A stretch of 64,000 nucleotides of DNA, taken from NCBI GenBank assembly GCA_947498985.1, contig CANMMF010000005.1, forward strand, positions 372,001-436,000. The letters are read 5' to 3'. Positions 52,434-61,876 of this stretch are shown here, in pieces. The notes beneath the pieces are model-generated. The model did not search any database. It was given only the letters and a program-made list of their open reading frames with translations, and was not told the origin of the DNA. The position numbers and the translations under genes are program-made. Source of the DNA: an uncultured Paracoccaceae bacterium (lineage in GTDB: Bacteria; Pseudomonadota; Alphaproteobacteria; Rhodobacterales; Rhodobacteraceae). How positions within the stretch are numbered: the first letter of the stretch is position 1; the number at the start of each line of letters is the position of its first letter.

Positions 52434-52495
52434 GGGGACGCAGGACGCAAACGCAGCGCCCGGACCGCCGCCCGTGGGACCGGCGGCGGCGGTGC

Positions 52496-53197
52496 TCAGC
52501 TTTCGGCGGCGGGGATCCTGCGCCCGGTCTGGACCGCAGGCCGGGCGTTGAACCGCTCCAGATAGGCGACGGTGTTGGGGTGATCCTGCCAGCCCAGCTG
52601 ATCGCGCACGCCGTACATCTCGAGCCCGCCAAGCCAGGGCGCGATGGCGATGTCGGCGATGGAAAACTCTCCGGCGATCCAGTCCTGGCCGTCAAGCCCG
52701 GTCTCCAACACCGACAGCAGCCGCCTGGCTTCGTTGAGGTAGCGGGTCCGGGGGCGGGGATCCTCGATCTCCTTGCCGGCGAACTTCACGAAATAACCCA
52801 GCTGCCCGAACATCGGACCAAGCCCGCCCATCTGGAACATCAGCCATTGCAGCACGCGGTACTTGTCTGCAGGGGTGGCGCCGAGCAGCCTGCCGGTCTT
52901 TTCCGCAAGATAGATCAGGATCGCGCCGGATTCGAAGATGCCCACCGGGGTCCCGTCCGGACCGTCGGGGTCGATGATCGCGGGAATGCGGCCATTGGGG
53001 TTGAGCGAGCGGAACGCCTCGCTTTTCACATCGGCCTCCGCCAGCGTCACCCGGTGCGGTTCATAGGCGAGGCCAAGCTCTTCCAGCGCGATGGAGACCT
53101 TCACCCCGTTGGGCGTGGGGAAGGAATAGAGCTGGATGCGGTCGGGATGTTGCGCCGGCCAGCGGCGGGTGATCGGGTGTGCGGCGTCGTCCAACAT
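52496..53197 (-). CDS. Glutathione S-transferase family protein (YfcG/Ure2-like)
   Basis: A 233-residue protein. The thioredoxin-fold N-domain begins IQLYSFPTPNGVKVSIALEE, without a CPYC motif; PNGxKVxIxLEE is typical of the nu-class (YfcG/Ure2) disulfide reductases. FESGAILIYLAEKTGRL holds the Glu-Ser pair that binds glutathione. The helical C-domain has FSIADIAIAPWLGGLEMYGV, the usual N-capping box. The substrate is unknown. The gene is convergent with tdk and divergent from mscL. Confidence 0.88.
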   Translation of the reverse strand: MLDDAAHPITRRWPAQHPDRIQLYSFPTPNGVKVSIALEELGLAYEPHRVTLAEADVKSEAFRSLNPNGRIPAIIDPDGPDGTPVGIFESGAILIYLAEKTGRLLGATPADKYRVLQWLMFQMGGLGPMFGQLGYFVKFAGKEIEDPRPRTRYLNEARRLLSVLETGLDGQDWIAGEFSIADIAIAPWLGGLEMYGVRDQLGWQDHPNTVAYLERFNARPAVQTGRRIPAAES

Positions 53198-53396
53198 GGG
53201 AGTTTGACCTTTGTCTGGGTGGCGTGGGGGACCCTGTCAGGGTGGTGTCTGGCGATGGTTCGGATGGTGTATGGGAAAGCTATGTGCAAATTCCCGCTTT
53301 CCCAGAGGCGCGGCTGTGCAAATGCGCAGGGCACGTGTTAACGAATGCAGGCCGCCGGACATATGGCAGCGGCAGAGCCAAATCTGGGGACAAGGC

Positions 53397-53828
53397 ATGA
53401 TTCAGGAATTCAAGGACTTCATCGCCAAAGGCAATGTCATGGACATGGCCGTCGGCATCATCATCGGCGCGGCCTTCACCGCCATCGTGACCTCGCTGGT
53501 GGGCGATATCATCAACCCGATCATCGCGCTCTTTACCGGCGGCATCGATTTCTCGGGCTGGTTTTACGTGTTGGGCGATGGCGAGTATTCCTCCATCGAG
53601 GCGGCAACCGAAGCGGGGGCGCCGGTCTTTGCGGTGGGCAAGTTCATCATGGCGGTGATCAACTTCCTGATCGTGGCCTGGGTGGTGTTCCTGCTGGTCA
53701 AGATGGTCAACCGCGTGAAGGCGGCCGCCGAGGCGCCCGACGACGTGGCGCCCGAGGTCGAAAGCGGGCCGTCCGAGCTTGACGTGTTGCTGGAGATCCG
53801 CGACGCGCTGAAGCGCGAGGGCAGCTGA
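53397..53828 (+). CDS. mscL: Large-conductance mechanosensitive channel
   Basis: A 143-residue MscL that opens in response to membrane tension and lets ions out on osmotic downshock. The start [20 protein letters not shown] is the family signature, followed by TM1 ([20 protein letters not shown]), a periplasmic loop and TM2 ([20 protein letters not shown]). The C-terminal cytoplasmic helix is present ([11 protein letters not shown]). A terminator lies 38 bases after its stop. Confidence 0.96.
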   Translation: MIQEFKDFIAKGNVMDMAVGIIIGAAFTAIVTSLVGDIINPIIALFTGGIDFSGWFYVLGDGEYSSIEAATEAGAPVFAVGKFIMAVINFLIVAWVVFLLVKMVNRVKAAAEAPDDVAPEVESGPSELDVLLEIRDALKREGS

Positions 53829-53865
53829 CCGCTGCGACGCGGGAGTTTCGGAACTCACAGGACAG

Positions 53866-53890
53866 GGCCCGCCATCGCGCGGGCCTTTTT
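53866..53890 (+). terminator. Rho-independent terminator after mscL
   Basis: GGCCCGC pairs perfectly with GCGGGCC across a CATCGC loop and is followed by TTTTT. It lies 38 bases after the mscL stop. Confidence 0.85.
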
Positions 53891-54014
53891 CTTTGCGCGT
53901 GTTGTCATGGCGCGGGCTGTCGCGATCCGGTCTTTCCCATCAGCGCGCGGCCGCTCCGGTTGCTGCCTGACGCGCCGCGCGGTATCAGCGCTGCAACAGG
54001 GATGCGGGGGCCGC

Positions 54015-54902
54015 ATGGGCACGGCTGTCAGACTTGCAGGGATCAGCGTGGCGGTCGGGCTTCTGGTGCTGGCGATCAAGCTGCTGGCGTGGCAGATGAC
54101 CGGCTCCATCGCGCTCTTGTCGGACGCGCTCGAGAGCATCGTGAATGTTGCGACGGCCCTTGCCGCGCTGATCGCGCTGCGCATCGCCACGCGGCCTGCG
54201 GATGCGGGCCATCCATACGGCCACCACAAGGCGGAATATTTCAGCGCGGTGCTCGAAGGTGTGCTGATCTGCATGGCGGCGCTCATTATCCTGCGCTCGG
54301 CCTGGATCGGGTTGCAGGACCCGCCGGTGCTGGAGCAGGGCTTTGCCGGGCTGGCGGTGAACCTTGTGGCGGGCGCGATCAACGCCGCCTGGGCTTTTGT
54401 GCTGTTGCGGCGGGGGCGGGCGCTTCGCTCACCGGCGCTGGTGGCCGATGGGCGGCATCTGGTGGCGGATGTGATGTCGTCGGTCGGTGTCACGGCAGGG
54501 GTCGCGTTGGCGCTGCTGACCGGCTGGTACTGGCTCGACCCGGCGCTGGCGGTGGTGGTCGCGGTCAACATCCTGTGGTCGGGCTGGATCGTGGTGCGCA
54601 GCTCGGTCGGCGGGTTGATGGACGAAAGCGTGCCGGACGATGATCTGGCCGAGATGCGCGGATTGATCGCGGCCAATGCAGACGGTGCGGTCGAGGCGCA
54701 TGACCTGCGCGCGCGCCACGCAGGCGCCGCCACGTTCGTGGAGTTCCACCTCGTGGTGCCGGGCGACATGCGCGTCGAGGAGGCGCATGAGATCTGCGAC
54801 CGCATCGAGGCGGCGCTGAAATCGCGGATCAGCGAATGCCGGGTGACGATCCATGTGGAGCCCGAGCACAAGGCGAAGCACAGCGGAATCGTCTTGCTCT
54901 GA
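54015..54902 (+). CDS. Cation diffusion facilitator family transporter
   Basis: A 295-residue metal/proton antiporter of the CDF family. There are six membrane segments; LLSDALESIVNVATALAALI in TM2, HPYGHHKAEYFSAVLEGVLI between TM2 and TM3, and DGRHLVADVMSSVGVTAGVA in TM5 hold the conserved acidic and His residues. A cytoplasmic C-domain (residues 205-290) has HDLRARHAGAATFVEFHLVV and ends HVEPEHKAKHSG. Likely metals are Zn, Fe, Mn or Co; the sequence does not decide. The ATG at 54015 follows a small A+G-rich stretch; upstream codons in frame are not similar. It stands alone. Confidence 0.9.
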   Translation: MGTAVRLAGISVAVGLLVLAIKLLAWQMTGSIALLSDALESIVNVATALAALIALRIATRPADAGHPYGHHKAEYFSAVLEGVLICMAALIILRSAWIGLQDPPVLEQGFAGLAVNLVAGAINAAWAFVLLRRGRALRSPALVADGRHLVADVMSSVGVTAGVALALLTGWYWLDPALAVVVAVNILWSGWIVVRSSVGGLMDESVPDDDLAEMRGLIAANADGAVEAHDLRARHAGAATFVEFHLVVPGDMRVEEAHEICDRIEAALKSRISECRVTIHVEPEHKAKHSGIVLL

Positions 54903-55152
54903 CGTCTCGCGCCCTGCGATGCGCAGGCCCAAACCGGCGAACACTTGCGAAAACACCCGAGTCGCACGGGCGGGTTCAGGCCGATGCAACAGCTTCGGCG
55001 AAATACAACCGAGGAGTGTGGCGGATTTGAGCAAGGCCACGCGCGTTTCGCGCCTTCGCGCGCCGCCCCGTATCATGGCCGCTTCCGGCGCGGCATAGAG
55101 AGGGCGTGCTCAACGGCACCACTCACGAAGAACCCAACAGAGGACCTTACAG

Positions 55153-55392
55153 ATGAAACTCACCACTCGCGCCGCGCTGATCGCGGCCTTTCTGCCGACC
55201 GCTCTTTTTGCCGAATCCACGCTCGACGCAAATGCGGATGGCATGATCAGCCTCGATGAGCTGCAGTCGGTGCATCCCGAGATCGACAGCGACACCTTCA
55301 TGCAAGCTGATACCGATGGCGACGCGCTTCTGAACGAAGAGGAGCTCGCCACGGCCACGGAAGCCGGTCTGATCCCCGTACAAGAAGGTTGA
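55153..55392 (+). CDS. Small exported EF-hand protein
   Basis: A 79-residue protein with a signal peptide ending near residue 20 (ALIAAFLPTALFA). The mature part of about 59 residues has two EF-hand-like loops, DANADGMISLDEL (residues 25-37) and ADTDGDALLNEEEL (residues 52-65), with the usual D-x-D-x-D-G and E at the end. It should bind calcium in the periplasm. Its ribosome site is AGAGGA. The genes on both sides are unrelated, and its role is unknown. Confidence 0.82.
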   Translation: MKLTTRAALIAAFLPTALFAESTLDANADGMISLDELQSVHPEIDSDTFMQADTDGDALLNEEELATATEAGLIPVQEG

Positions 55393-55521
55393 CCGGCCCG
55401 GCGCGCGCTGGGGACGCGGCGCGCGCCACCCTCTGGAAAATCAAAGGCTTGGCAAGGCTCTGACCTCGTGCGGAGAGACGGTGCCTTGCACCTGCGCCAA
55501 TCCCGTCCTACTGCTTTGCGC

Positions 55522-56403
55522 ATGACGGGGACGGCCAAGACGATCTGCGCGCTGACCATGGTGCATCGCGACCACTGGGCGCTGTCGCGCTGGTATGCGC
55601 ATCACGCGCGGGCGCTGGGGCCGGAGAACCTGTTCATCGTGGCGCATGGCGCCGATCCGGAGGTTGCGCGTCTCTGTCCGGAGGCGTCGATTCTCACGGT
55701 GCCGCGACGCGGGTTCGACAATTTCGACCGGGACCGCGCGCAGCTTCTGAACGGGATCATGGCGGGGTTGCTGGCAAGCTACGACTGGGCGATCCGGACC
55801 GATGCGGACGAGCTGATCTGCTTTGATCCGGCGCGCTTCGCCTCGCTGGCGGAGGCCATTGCGGCGCAGGACGCCCCGGTGCTGACAGCGCTGGGGTTTG
55901 ACCTTGTGGAACAACCACAGGATGCAGAAATGGCCGCGGCACCGGTGTTCGATCAACGCCGTGCGGTGGGCTTTTCGGGGCATTATTCCAAGGCGGTGGC
56001 CGCGCGGCGGCCCATCGAGTTCCTGCTGCATGGCAGCAAGGTCGCGCCACGGCGCTTGCAGAGCTTTCCCTTCACCATGCCGCGCGGGCTCTATCTGGCG
56101 CATCTGAAATACGCCAACCGCGCGGCGATGCCGGCGGCCAATGCGGTGCGCATGCAGGTGGGTAATTCCGCGGGTCAGGGCCTGCCCGGCGCCGGCTGGA
56201 AAGCCGCAGAGGACGACACCGCGTGGTTTCTGGAGGATTTCGCCGCGAAGAAACACAAACCCTGGGAGGTTGCCGAGGCGCAGGCCTATGAGACGCTGTC
56301 GACCAAGCCCAGCCGGTCCGAGAAATTCTCGGTTGTGAAGACCCGCGCGCTGAAATTTCCGGTGCGCAGCACCCTGCCGGAGCGTTTTGCGGGGCAGGGC
56401 TAG
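55522..56403 (+). CDS. Glycosyltransferase family 2-like protein
   Basis: A 293-residue protein of the small GT2-type family often found in Rhodobacterales. The start MTGTAKTICALTMVHRDHWA fits it; the frame is open earlier without similarity. LSRWYAHHARALGPENLFIV and DWAIRTDADELICFDP (near residue 94) resemble a GT-A fold, the latter with the metal-binding Asp residues. The sugar donor and acceptor are unknown, and exopolysaccharide or lipid synthesis is possible. It converges on icd with a 24-base gap. Confidence 0.8.
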   Translation: MTGTAKTICALTMVHRDHWALSRWYAHHARALGPENLFIVAHGADPEVARLCPEASILTVPRRGFDNFDRDRAQLLNGIMAGLLASYDWAIRTDADELICFDPARFASLAEAIAAQDAPVLTALGFDLVEQPQDAEMAAAPVFDQRRAVGFSGHYSKAVAARRPIEFLLHGSKVAPRRLQSFPFTMPRGLYLAHLKYANRAAMPAANAVRMQVGNSAGQGLPGAGWKAAEDDTAWFLEDFAAKKHKPWEVAEAQAYETLSTKPSRSEKFSVVKTRALKFPVRSTLPERFAGQG

Positions 56404-56427
56404 CGCGCCCGGCAATGGGCTTTTCGG

Positions 56428-57642
56428 TCAGCCGCCGAGCGCGGCGTCGAGATTCTGATCGAGCTTTTCCAGAAAACCCATCGTGGTGAGCCAGCTCTGG
56501 TCGGGGCCCACCAGAAGCGCCAGATCCTTGGTCATGTGCCCGGCCTCCACCGTTTCGACCACCACACGCTCCAGCGTCTCGGCGAACTCCATCAGTGCGG
56601 CATTTTCATCGAGCTTGGCGCGGTGCTTCAGCCCGCCGGTCCAGGCATAGATCGACGCGATGGAGTTGGTCGAGGTTGCCTCACCGGCCTGATGCTGGCG
56701 GTAGTGGCGGGTCACGGTGCCATGCGCGGCCTCGCTCTCGACGATCTTGCCATCGGGGGTGCGCAGCACCGAGGCCATCATGCCCAGCGACCCGAAGCCC
56801 TGCGCCACGGTGTCGGACTGCACGTCGCCATCGTAGTTCTTGCAGGCCCAGACAAAGCCGCCCGACCATTTCAGCGCGCTGGCCACCATGTCGTCGATCA
56901 GCCGGTGCTGATACTCGATGCCTTTCTCGTCGAACCCGTCCTTGAACTCGGCCTCGAACACCTCTTCGAAGATGTCCTTGAAGCGCCCGTCATAGGCCTT
57001 GAGGATGGTGTTCTTGGTCGACAGATAGACCGGCCAGCCCAGATCGAGCCCGTAATTCAGCGACGCGCGGGCAAAATCGCGGATCGAATCGTCGAGGTTG
57101 TACATTCCCATATAGACGCCCGCGCCCGGCGCGTCATAGACCTCGCGCTCGATCACCTCGCCATCATCGCCTTGCCATTTCATCGTGAGCTTGCCCTTGC
57201 CGGGAAAGCGGAAATCGGTGGCCTTGTACTGATCGCCAAACGCGTGCCGCCCGACCACGATGGGCTGCGTCCAGCCCGGCACCAGCCGCGGCACGTTGCG
57301 GCAGAGGATCGGCTGGCGGAACACCACGCCGCCCAGGATGTTGCGGATCGTGCCATTGGGGCTGCGCCACATCTCTTTCAGGCCGAACTCCTCGACGCGG
57401 CCTTCATCCGGTGTGATCGTGGCGCATTTCACCGCCACCCCGACCTCCAGCGTCTTTTCCGCCGCCTCGATGGTGACCTTGTCTTCGGTGCGGTCGCGCT
57501 CCTCGATGCCGAGATCGTAATAGAGCAGGTCGATATCGAGATAGGGCAGGATCAGCTTTTGCTTGATGAAATCCCATATGATGCGGGTCATCTCGTCTCC
57601 GTCCATCTCGACAATCGGATTGTCGACCTTGATCTTGGCCAT
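56428..57642 (-). CDS. icd: NADP-dependent isocitrate dehydrogenase
   Basis: A 404-residue enzyme of the eukaryote-like (subfamily II) IDH type used by alphaproteobacteria; it makes 2-oxoglutarate, CO2 and NADPH. The start [20 protein letters not shown] is standard, with AAAGGAGCC before the ATG. NADP and substrate residues fall in [40 protein letters not shown] and [20 protein letters not shown]. It is transcribed alone on the minus strand, with an MFS exporter gene about 110 bases upstream. Confidence 0.97.
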   Translation of the reverse strand: MAKIKVDNPIVEMDGDEMTRIIWDFIKQKLILPYLDIDLLYYDLGIEERDRTEDKVTIEAAEKTLEVGVAVKCATITPDEGRVEEFGLKEMWRSPNGTIRNILGGVVFRQPILCRNVPRLVPGWTQPIVVGRHAFGDQYKATDFRFPGKGKLTMKWQGDDGEVIEREVYDAPGAGVYMGMYNLDDSIRDFARASLNYGLDLGWPVYLSTKNTILKAYDGRFKDIFEEVFEAEFKDGFDEKGIEYQHRLIDDMVASALKWSGGFVWACKNYDGDVQSDTVAQGFGSLGMMASVLRTPDGKIVESEAAHGTVTRHYRQHQAGEATSTNSIASIYAWTGGLKHRAKLDENAALMEFAETLERVVVETVEAGHMTKDLALLVGPDQSWLTTMGFLEKLDQNLDAALGG

Positions 57643-57750
57643 GGCGGGCTCCTTTCGGGGTCTGGCGTGTCGGGTTGCAGGCAGCTTGATGGAAAATGCC
57701 GCGCTGCAACAGGGCTAATCCGCGGAGCAGCGCGGCGGGGTCCCGCGACG

Positions 57751-58962
57751 TCAGGCCAGAAGCCGCGCTTCGGCCCGGCCCATGGCGCGCATCAGCAGGA
57801 AGGCGAGGCTTGCCAGCGCGAAGATGCCGAAGGCCAGCGACAGCGGGGTGCCGTCGAAGGTCAGCCCGATGGGCACCGCAATCGCCACCGCGGCGATGGT
57901 GGCGACACCGCCGATGACCGACGCGGCCAGACCCGCGATATGGCCCATCGGCTCCATCGCGATGGCGTTGAGATTGCCGATGGTCATCCCGGCCTGAAAG
58001 AACAGCGACAATTGCCAGAAGACAAACAGCGCGAACAGCGGCGTGCCGGAAAGCCCGCCCACCAGCGCCGCCAGCATCGCCGCACTGATGGCGACCTGCG
58101 CCAGCAACATGCCGCTGACCAGCCGCCGCATGCCCAGCCGCATGACCAGCGCCGCGTTGATCAGCGAGGACGAGGCCGACACGATGGCCACCGCGCCGAA
58201 CCACAGATGAAAGCTGTGCGCGCGGTCAAAGGTGATCTCGTAGATCGGCTGCACGGTCGAGATGATCGCAAAAAGCATGCCGAAGGACAGCGCCTGCACC
58301 GCGATGCTGAGGCGCACGACCGGGTGCTGAATCATCTCCTGCAGCGCCTCCCATATCGCGGCGATGCGGAACGGGCGCCGGTCCTCCACGGCCAGCGTCT
58401 CGGGCAGGCGCAGCCAGAGCCAGGCGGAGCCGATGGCGGAAAAGAGCACAAAGGCCCAGAAGATCGACTGCCACCCGGCCAGCGCGATCAGGCCCGCGCC
58501 AAGCGACGGCGCGATGGCGGGCACTGTGGTGAAGACGATCATCACAAAGGACATGATCCGCGCCATGCCGCGCCCGGCATAGAGATCGCGGATGATCGCC
58601 AGCGCGACAACCCGCGGTCCGGCAGCGCCCAGACCCTGCACAAACCGCGCGGCCAGCAGCGCCTCGAGCGTCTCGGCCCGGGCGGCGATGAGCGCGCTGA
58701 TCATGTAGAGCCCGGTGCCGGTCAGGATCACCGGCTTGCGCCCGAACCTGTCGGAGAGCGGCCCGGTGAACAGCGTGCCCAGCCCCATGCCCAGCACAAA
58801 GCTGGTCACCACCAGCTGCGCGCGGTTCGGGGCCTCGGGCGAAAACGCCGCGGCGAATTCCGGAAGCGCGGGCAGCATCGCGTCGATGGAAAAGGCGATG
58901 GTCGAAAAGAGCATCGCCATCAAGGCGATGAATTCGACCTGACCGGGGTGTCGGGGTGACAT
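57751..58962 (-). CDS. Multidrug efflux MFS transporter (Bcr/CflA family)
   Basis: A 403-residue twelve-segment exporter of the drug:proton antiporter type. The start MSPRHPGQVEFIALMAMLFS is favoured because an AGAGG site precedes it. The motif GPLSDRFGRKPVILTGTGLY (near residue 60) is the MFS loop motif and IALMAMLFSTIAFSIDAMLP is typical of Bcr/CflA, with the D-x-P element at TM1. RFVQGLGAAGPRVVALAIIRD matches the second conserved region. Substrates are unknown. It is on the same strand as icd but separated from it by a 108-base gap. Confidence 0.87.
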   Translation of the reverse strand: MSPRHPGQVEFIALMAMLFSTIAFSIDAMLPALPEFAAAFSPEAPNRAQLVVTSFVLGMGLGTLFTGPLSDRFGRKPVILTGTGLYMISALIAARAETLEALLAARFVQGLGAAGPRVVALAIIRDLYAGRGMARIMSFVMIVFTTVPAIAPSLGAGLIALAGWQSIFWAFVLFSAIGSAWLWLRLPETLAVEDRRPFRIAAIWEALQEMIQHPVVRLSIAVQALSFGMLFAIISTVQPIYEITFDRAHSFHLWFGAVAIVSASSSLINAALVMRLGMRRLVSGMLLAQVAISAAMLAALVGGLSGTPLFALFVFWQLSLFFQAGMTIGNLNAIAMEPMGHIAGLAASVIGGVATIAAVAIAVPIGLTFDGTPLSLAFGIFALASLAFLLMRAMGRAEARLLA

Positions 58963-59037
58963 GGGAAACCTCTGAGATTCCCTGCGTGGTAGCACCGCGG
59001 GCGCGCCCTGAACAGAGGCCGCGTCGCCCGCCGGGGC

Positions 59038-59409
59038 TCAGCCCCTGTCGCGCGGAGGACCGTCCGGCGGCAGATCGGGTTCGTCATCCTCGTTGGCAGG
59101 TCTGCCGCGGTGGATCTGGGCGATCAGCCATTCGGTGTGTTCCTGCCGCTTGCGCATGGCAAACTGGCCAAACTGCTGGATCGCGACGGCGAAGATCCCC
59201 AGACCCACCAGGATGAAGAGCGTCGTGCCGATCTTGCCCGCCGCGGTGGCGGGCACCAGCTGGCCGTAGCCCACGGTGGAGAGCGTCACCACCGTAAAGA
59301 AATACGCATCAAGCCAGGACCAGCCTTCGACATAACGAAAGAACACCGTGCCCGCGCCGATGATCGCGACAAGGGTCAGCAGCAGCGTCGCGACACGCAG
59401 CCGGGTCAT
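59038..59409 (-). CDS. Two-transmembrane potassium channel family protein
   Basis: A 123-residue protein with two membrane segments and a pore loop between them: VATLLLTLVAIIGAGTVFF (TM1), the selectivity filter in VVTLSTVGYGQLVP near residue 47, and IGTTLFILVGLGIFAVAIQQ (TM2). TVGYG is the potassium signature. The C-terminal part is charged, with EWLIAQIHRGRP, and no RCK domain is present, so regulation must come from elsewhere. The ATG overlaps the DsbA-like gene upstream by four bases. Confidence 0.9.
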   Translation of the reverse strand: MTRLRVATLLLTLVAIIGAGTVFFRYVEGWSWLDAYFFTVVTLSTVGYGQLVPATAAGKIGTTLFILVGLGIFAVAIQQFGQFAMRKRQEHTEWLIAQIHRGRPANEDDEPDLPPDGPPRDRG

Positions 59410-60050
59410 GAGGCAGAGGCGACGCCCGACCGGAGCTCTTCGATGACCTTGCCCCAAAGCTCGGGCGGCTGCGCGCCCGGCACCGCGTGTTTGCCCGCGA
59501 CGATGAAGGTGGGGACTGAATTGATGCCCATGCCGCGGGCCGCGGCGTCGCGCTCGACAATCTCGCGGCGGTCCTCTTCGGTGGCCAGCAGGCGCAGCAC
59601 CAGCGCGGCGTCGATGCCGCAGCCATCGGCGATATCTGCCAGCACTTCGGCATCGCCAATGTCGCGCCCGTCGACAAAATAGGCCTCGAAGAGCTTCGAG
59701 ACCACGGCGATCTGCACACCTTCGGCCTCGGCCCAGTGAATGAGCCGATGCGCGTCCACAGTGGAGGGTGTGGTCTTGATCGCATCGAGATTGAGCGTCA
59801 GACCGGCGGCCCTGGCGTGCTCCTCGACCGGCAGGTAGGCCTGCACCGCGCCGTCCTTGCCGCCGAACTTCTGCTCCAGATACTGCCTGCGATCGATGCC
59901 CTCGCGCGGCATGTCGGGGTTGAGCATGAAGGGCAGCCAGCGGATCTGGAACGGATGGTCGGGATGCTCGGTCAGCGCGCGGTCCAGATGCGCCTTGCCG
60001 ATATAGCACCAAGGGCAGATCGGATCGGAGAAAATGTCGAGCTGGATCAT
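59406..60050 (-). CDS. DsbA family oxidoreductase (FrnE-like)
   Basis: A 214-residue thioredoxin-fold protein of the FrnE/2-hydroxychromene isomerase branch. The CPWC motif is in FSDPICPWCYIGKAHLDRAL at residues 12-15, without a signal peptide, so it acts in the cytoplasm. VPTFIVAGKHAVPGAQPPE holds the cis-Pro loop. The AAAGGACG site before the ATG is strong. Its last four bases overlap the start of the potassium channel gene (ATGA), so the two are translated together, an unusual but clear pairing. Confidence 0.9.
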   Translation of the reverse strand: MIQLDIFSDPICPWCYIGKAHLDRALTEHPDHPFQIRWLPFMLNPDMPREGIDRRQYLEQKFGGKDGAVQAYLPVEEHARAAGLTLNLDAIKTTPSTVDAHRLIHWAEAEGVQIAVVSKLFEAYFVDGRDIGDAEVLADIADGCGIDAALVLRLLATEEDRREIVERDAAARGMGINSVPTFIVAGKHAVPGAQPPELWGKVIEELRSGVASAS

Positions 60051-60238
60051 GGTCGTCCTTTCGGGTTTGCCGGGCTTTTAACAAACCTGCGCGGGGATTG
60101 CGACCACCGGTTCGCGGGGCTCTGCGCGCATGGGCGCGCGGGGGAATTGGTTTGATTTGCCGGGTCCGGACTTGGGGCGGGCAGCTTTGGTTGTGGCGTG
60201 CGGGGCGCCGCCGGCGGGCTTTTGAGGAGAGGATCGGG

Positions 60239-61768
60239 TCAGGCGGCGCCGCTGTCCCGCGCCAGGGGCTGTTCTTTCAGCTTTTGGCGTTGCAGCTTGC
60301 CGTTGGGGTTGCGCGGCAGCGCGTCGAGATGCACCCAGAGCCGCGGCTGCTTGTAGCGCGCGAGACGTCTGGCGGCCGCCTCGGCCAGCGCTGCCTCATC
60401 GAGCGGGGCGGGGCCGGTGTAGAACGCGGCGATCACCCGCACATCGGGTTTCAGCGCCACATCCGTGACCGCAAGCTCGGTGACGCCCGCAAGCCCCGCC
60501 AGCGCCGCCTCGACCTCGAGCGGTGAGACCCGGTAGCCGCCCGCGTTCATCATGTCGTCGCCGCGCCCCAGATAGGTGATCTGCCCGTCCGCCTGCATCA
60601 CCGCGCGGTCGCCGGTGAGAAACCAGTCGCCGTGGAACTTCGCCGCCGTGGCCTCAAGGGCGCCGATATAGCCCAGCATCAGCCCCGGATCGGAGCGGTG
60701 CACCGCGATCACGCCTTCTTCGCCCAGCGGCACCGGCGCGCCGTCATCGCCCAGAAGCGCCACGTGGCGGCCCGGTTGCGGGCGCCCGAGGCTGGTGGGC
60801 TCGGCACTGCGGCCGGGCGCGGCGGAGATGAAGGTGGAGCATTCCGACATGCCGAAGGCCTCGTAGACCGGGGTGCCCGTGGCCTCCTGCCAGGCGGCGC
60901 GCAAAGCGGGCGAGAGCTTTTCGCCCGCGGCCAGCCCGTGCCGCAGTTTCGGCAGGGCGGGCAGCGGCGTTTTCAGCATCTGGCGGAAGACCCCGGGGGC
61001 GGCGGCAAAAAGCGTGGCATCGTTGCGCCTCATCAAAAGGCCCAGCTGCCCGGGTTCGGTGCCCGCGCGCGGGATCAGCGCCGTGGCGCCCCGGGTCCAG
61101 GGGTCCATCAGCCCGGTGCCCAGCGTATAGGTCCAGTTGAACGCGCCCGCATGCAGCAGCCGGTCGTCTCGGCCCAGCCCGTACCAGCCCTGCATCATCA
61201 TCTGCCGCGCCCAGATCGCGCGATGCGCATGGCCCACCGCGCGCGGCGTGCCGGAGGTGCCGGAGGTATAGACGATATAGGCCAGACGCTCGGGATCATC
61301 CATCGCGTAAGGGGCGGGCGGCAGATCGTGCCAGCGCTCGTAGGTTTCGGGCCCGATGACCGGCAGATCCGTTGCGGGGCAGGAGACGCCCGCGCCGCGC
61401 AGGACTGCTTTGGGCGACAGATGCGCGATCATGCCGGAGACCTCGCGCCCGGTCAGTTGCGAGGAGGTCGGCACCGGCACGATCCCCGCCGCGATGGCCC
61501 CCAGATAGGCGATCGGGAAATCCACATCATTGCCGAGCCGCATGAGCAGGATGTCCCCCGGCGCAAGCCCTGCCTGCAGGAGACCCGTCGCGGTGCCGCG
61601 CACCGCCTGGATCAGGCGGGCATAGGACCAGCGCTGCGCGCCGGTGGGTCCGAGCACCGCAAGGGCGATCTTGTCGGGGGTGGTTTTTCCGGCGTCCAGC
61701 ACATGGGCGGCCAGGTTGAACGGCGCGGGGCAGGGCGCGGGCGCGCCTTGATGAAAGATCGACAGCAT
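60239..61768 (-). CDS. AMP-dependent acyl-CoA synthetase (benzoate/acyl-CoA ligase-like)
   Basis: A 509-residue adenylate-forming enzyme. The ATG at 61768 (MLSIFHQG) starts the usual N-terminus; 12 upstream in-frame codons are not similar. The P-loop-like motif is AYIVYTSGTSGTPRAVGHAH near residue 165; the A5 region is YEAFGMSECSTF, A7 is WFLTGDRAVMQADG and A8 YLGRGDDMMNAGGYRVSPLE. The catalytic lysine is in NPNGKLQRQKLK near the C-terminus. The acid is unknown: the pattern resembles benzoate-type or medium-chain ligases. It is divergent from an XRE-cupin regulator that probably controls it. Confidence 0.88.
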   Translation of the reverse strand: MLSIFHQGAPAPCPAPFNLAAHVLDAGKTTPDKIALAVLGPTGAQRWSYARLIQAVRGTATGLLQAGLAPGDILLMRLGNDVDFPIAYLGAIAAGIVPVPTSSQLTGREVSGMIAHLSPKAVLRGAGVSCPATDLPVIGPETYERWHDLPPAPYAMDDPERLAYIVYTSGTSGTPRAVGHAHRAIWARQMMMQGWYGLGRDDRLLHAGAFNWTYTLGTGLMDPWTRGATALIPRAGTEPGQLGLLMRRNDATLFAAAPGVFRQMLKTPLPALPKLRHGLAAGEKLSPALRAAWQEATGTPVYEAFGMSECSTFISAAPGRSAEPTSLGRPQPGRHVALLGDDGAPVPLGEEGVIAVHRSDPGLMLGYIGALEATAAKFHGDWFLTGDRAVMQADGQITYLGRGDDMMNAGGYRVSPLEVEAALAGLAGVTELAVTDVALKPDVRVIAAFYTGPAPLDEAALAEAAARRLARYKQPRLWVHLDALPRNPNGKLQRQKLKEQPLARDSGAA

Positions 61769-61830
61769 GGCGCCTTGGGTACGCAAAGCCGCGCGGGCCT
61801 TCAAGAGGCGCGCATGCGGCAGCTGAGACG

Positions 61831-61862
61831 GGCGCGCGCTTGCGGCGCCCGGGGCGCGCGCC
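61831..61862. promoter_or_regulatory. GGCGCGCGC-N14-GCGCGCGCC inverted repeat in a divergent promoter
   Basis: Perfect 9-base arms with a 14-base spacer lie between the acyl-CoA synthetase start and the regulator start, directly before a TATAGCAT sequence that could be a -10 element for the regulator gene. Alternating GC arms arise easily in this genome, so a regulator site is only a suggestion. Confidence 0.4.
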
Positions 61863-61876
61863 TATAGCATGGGGGC

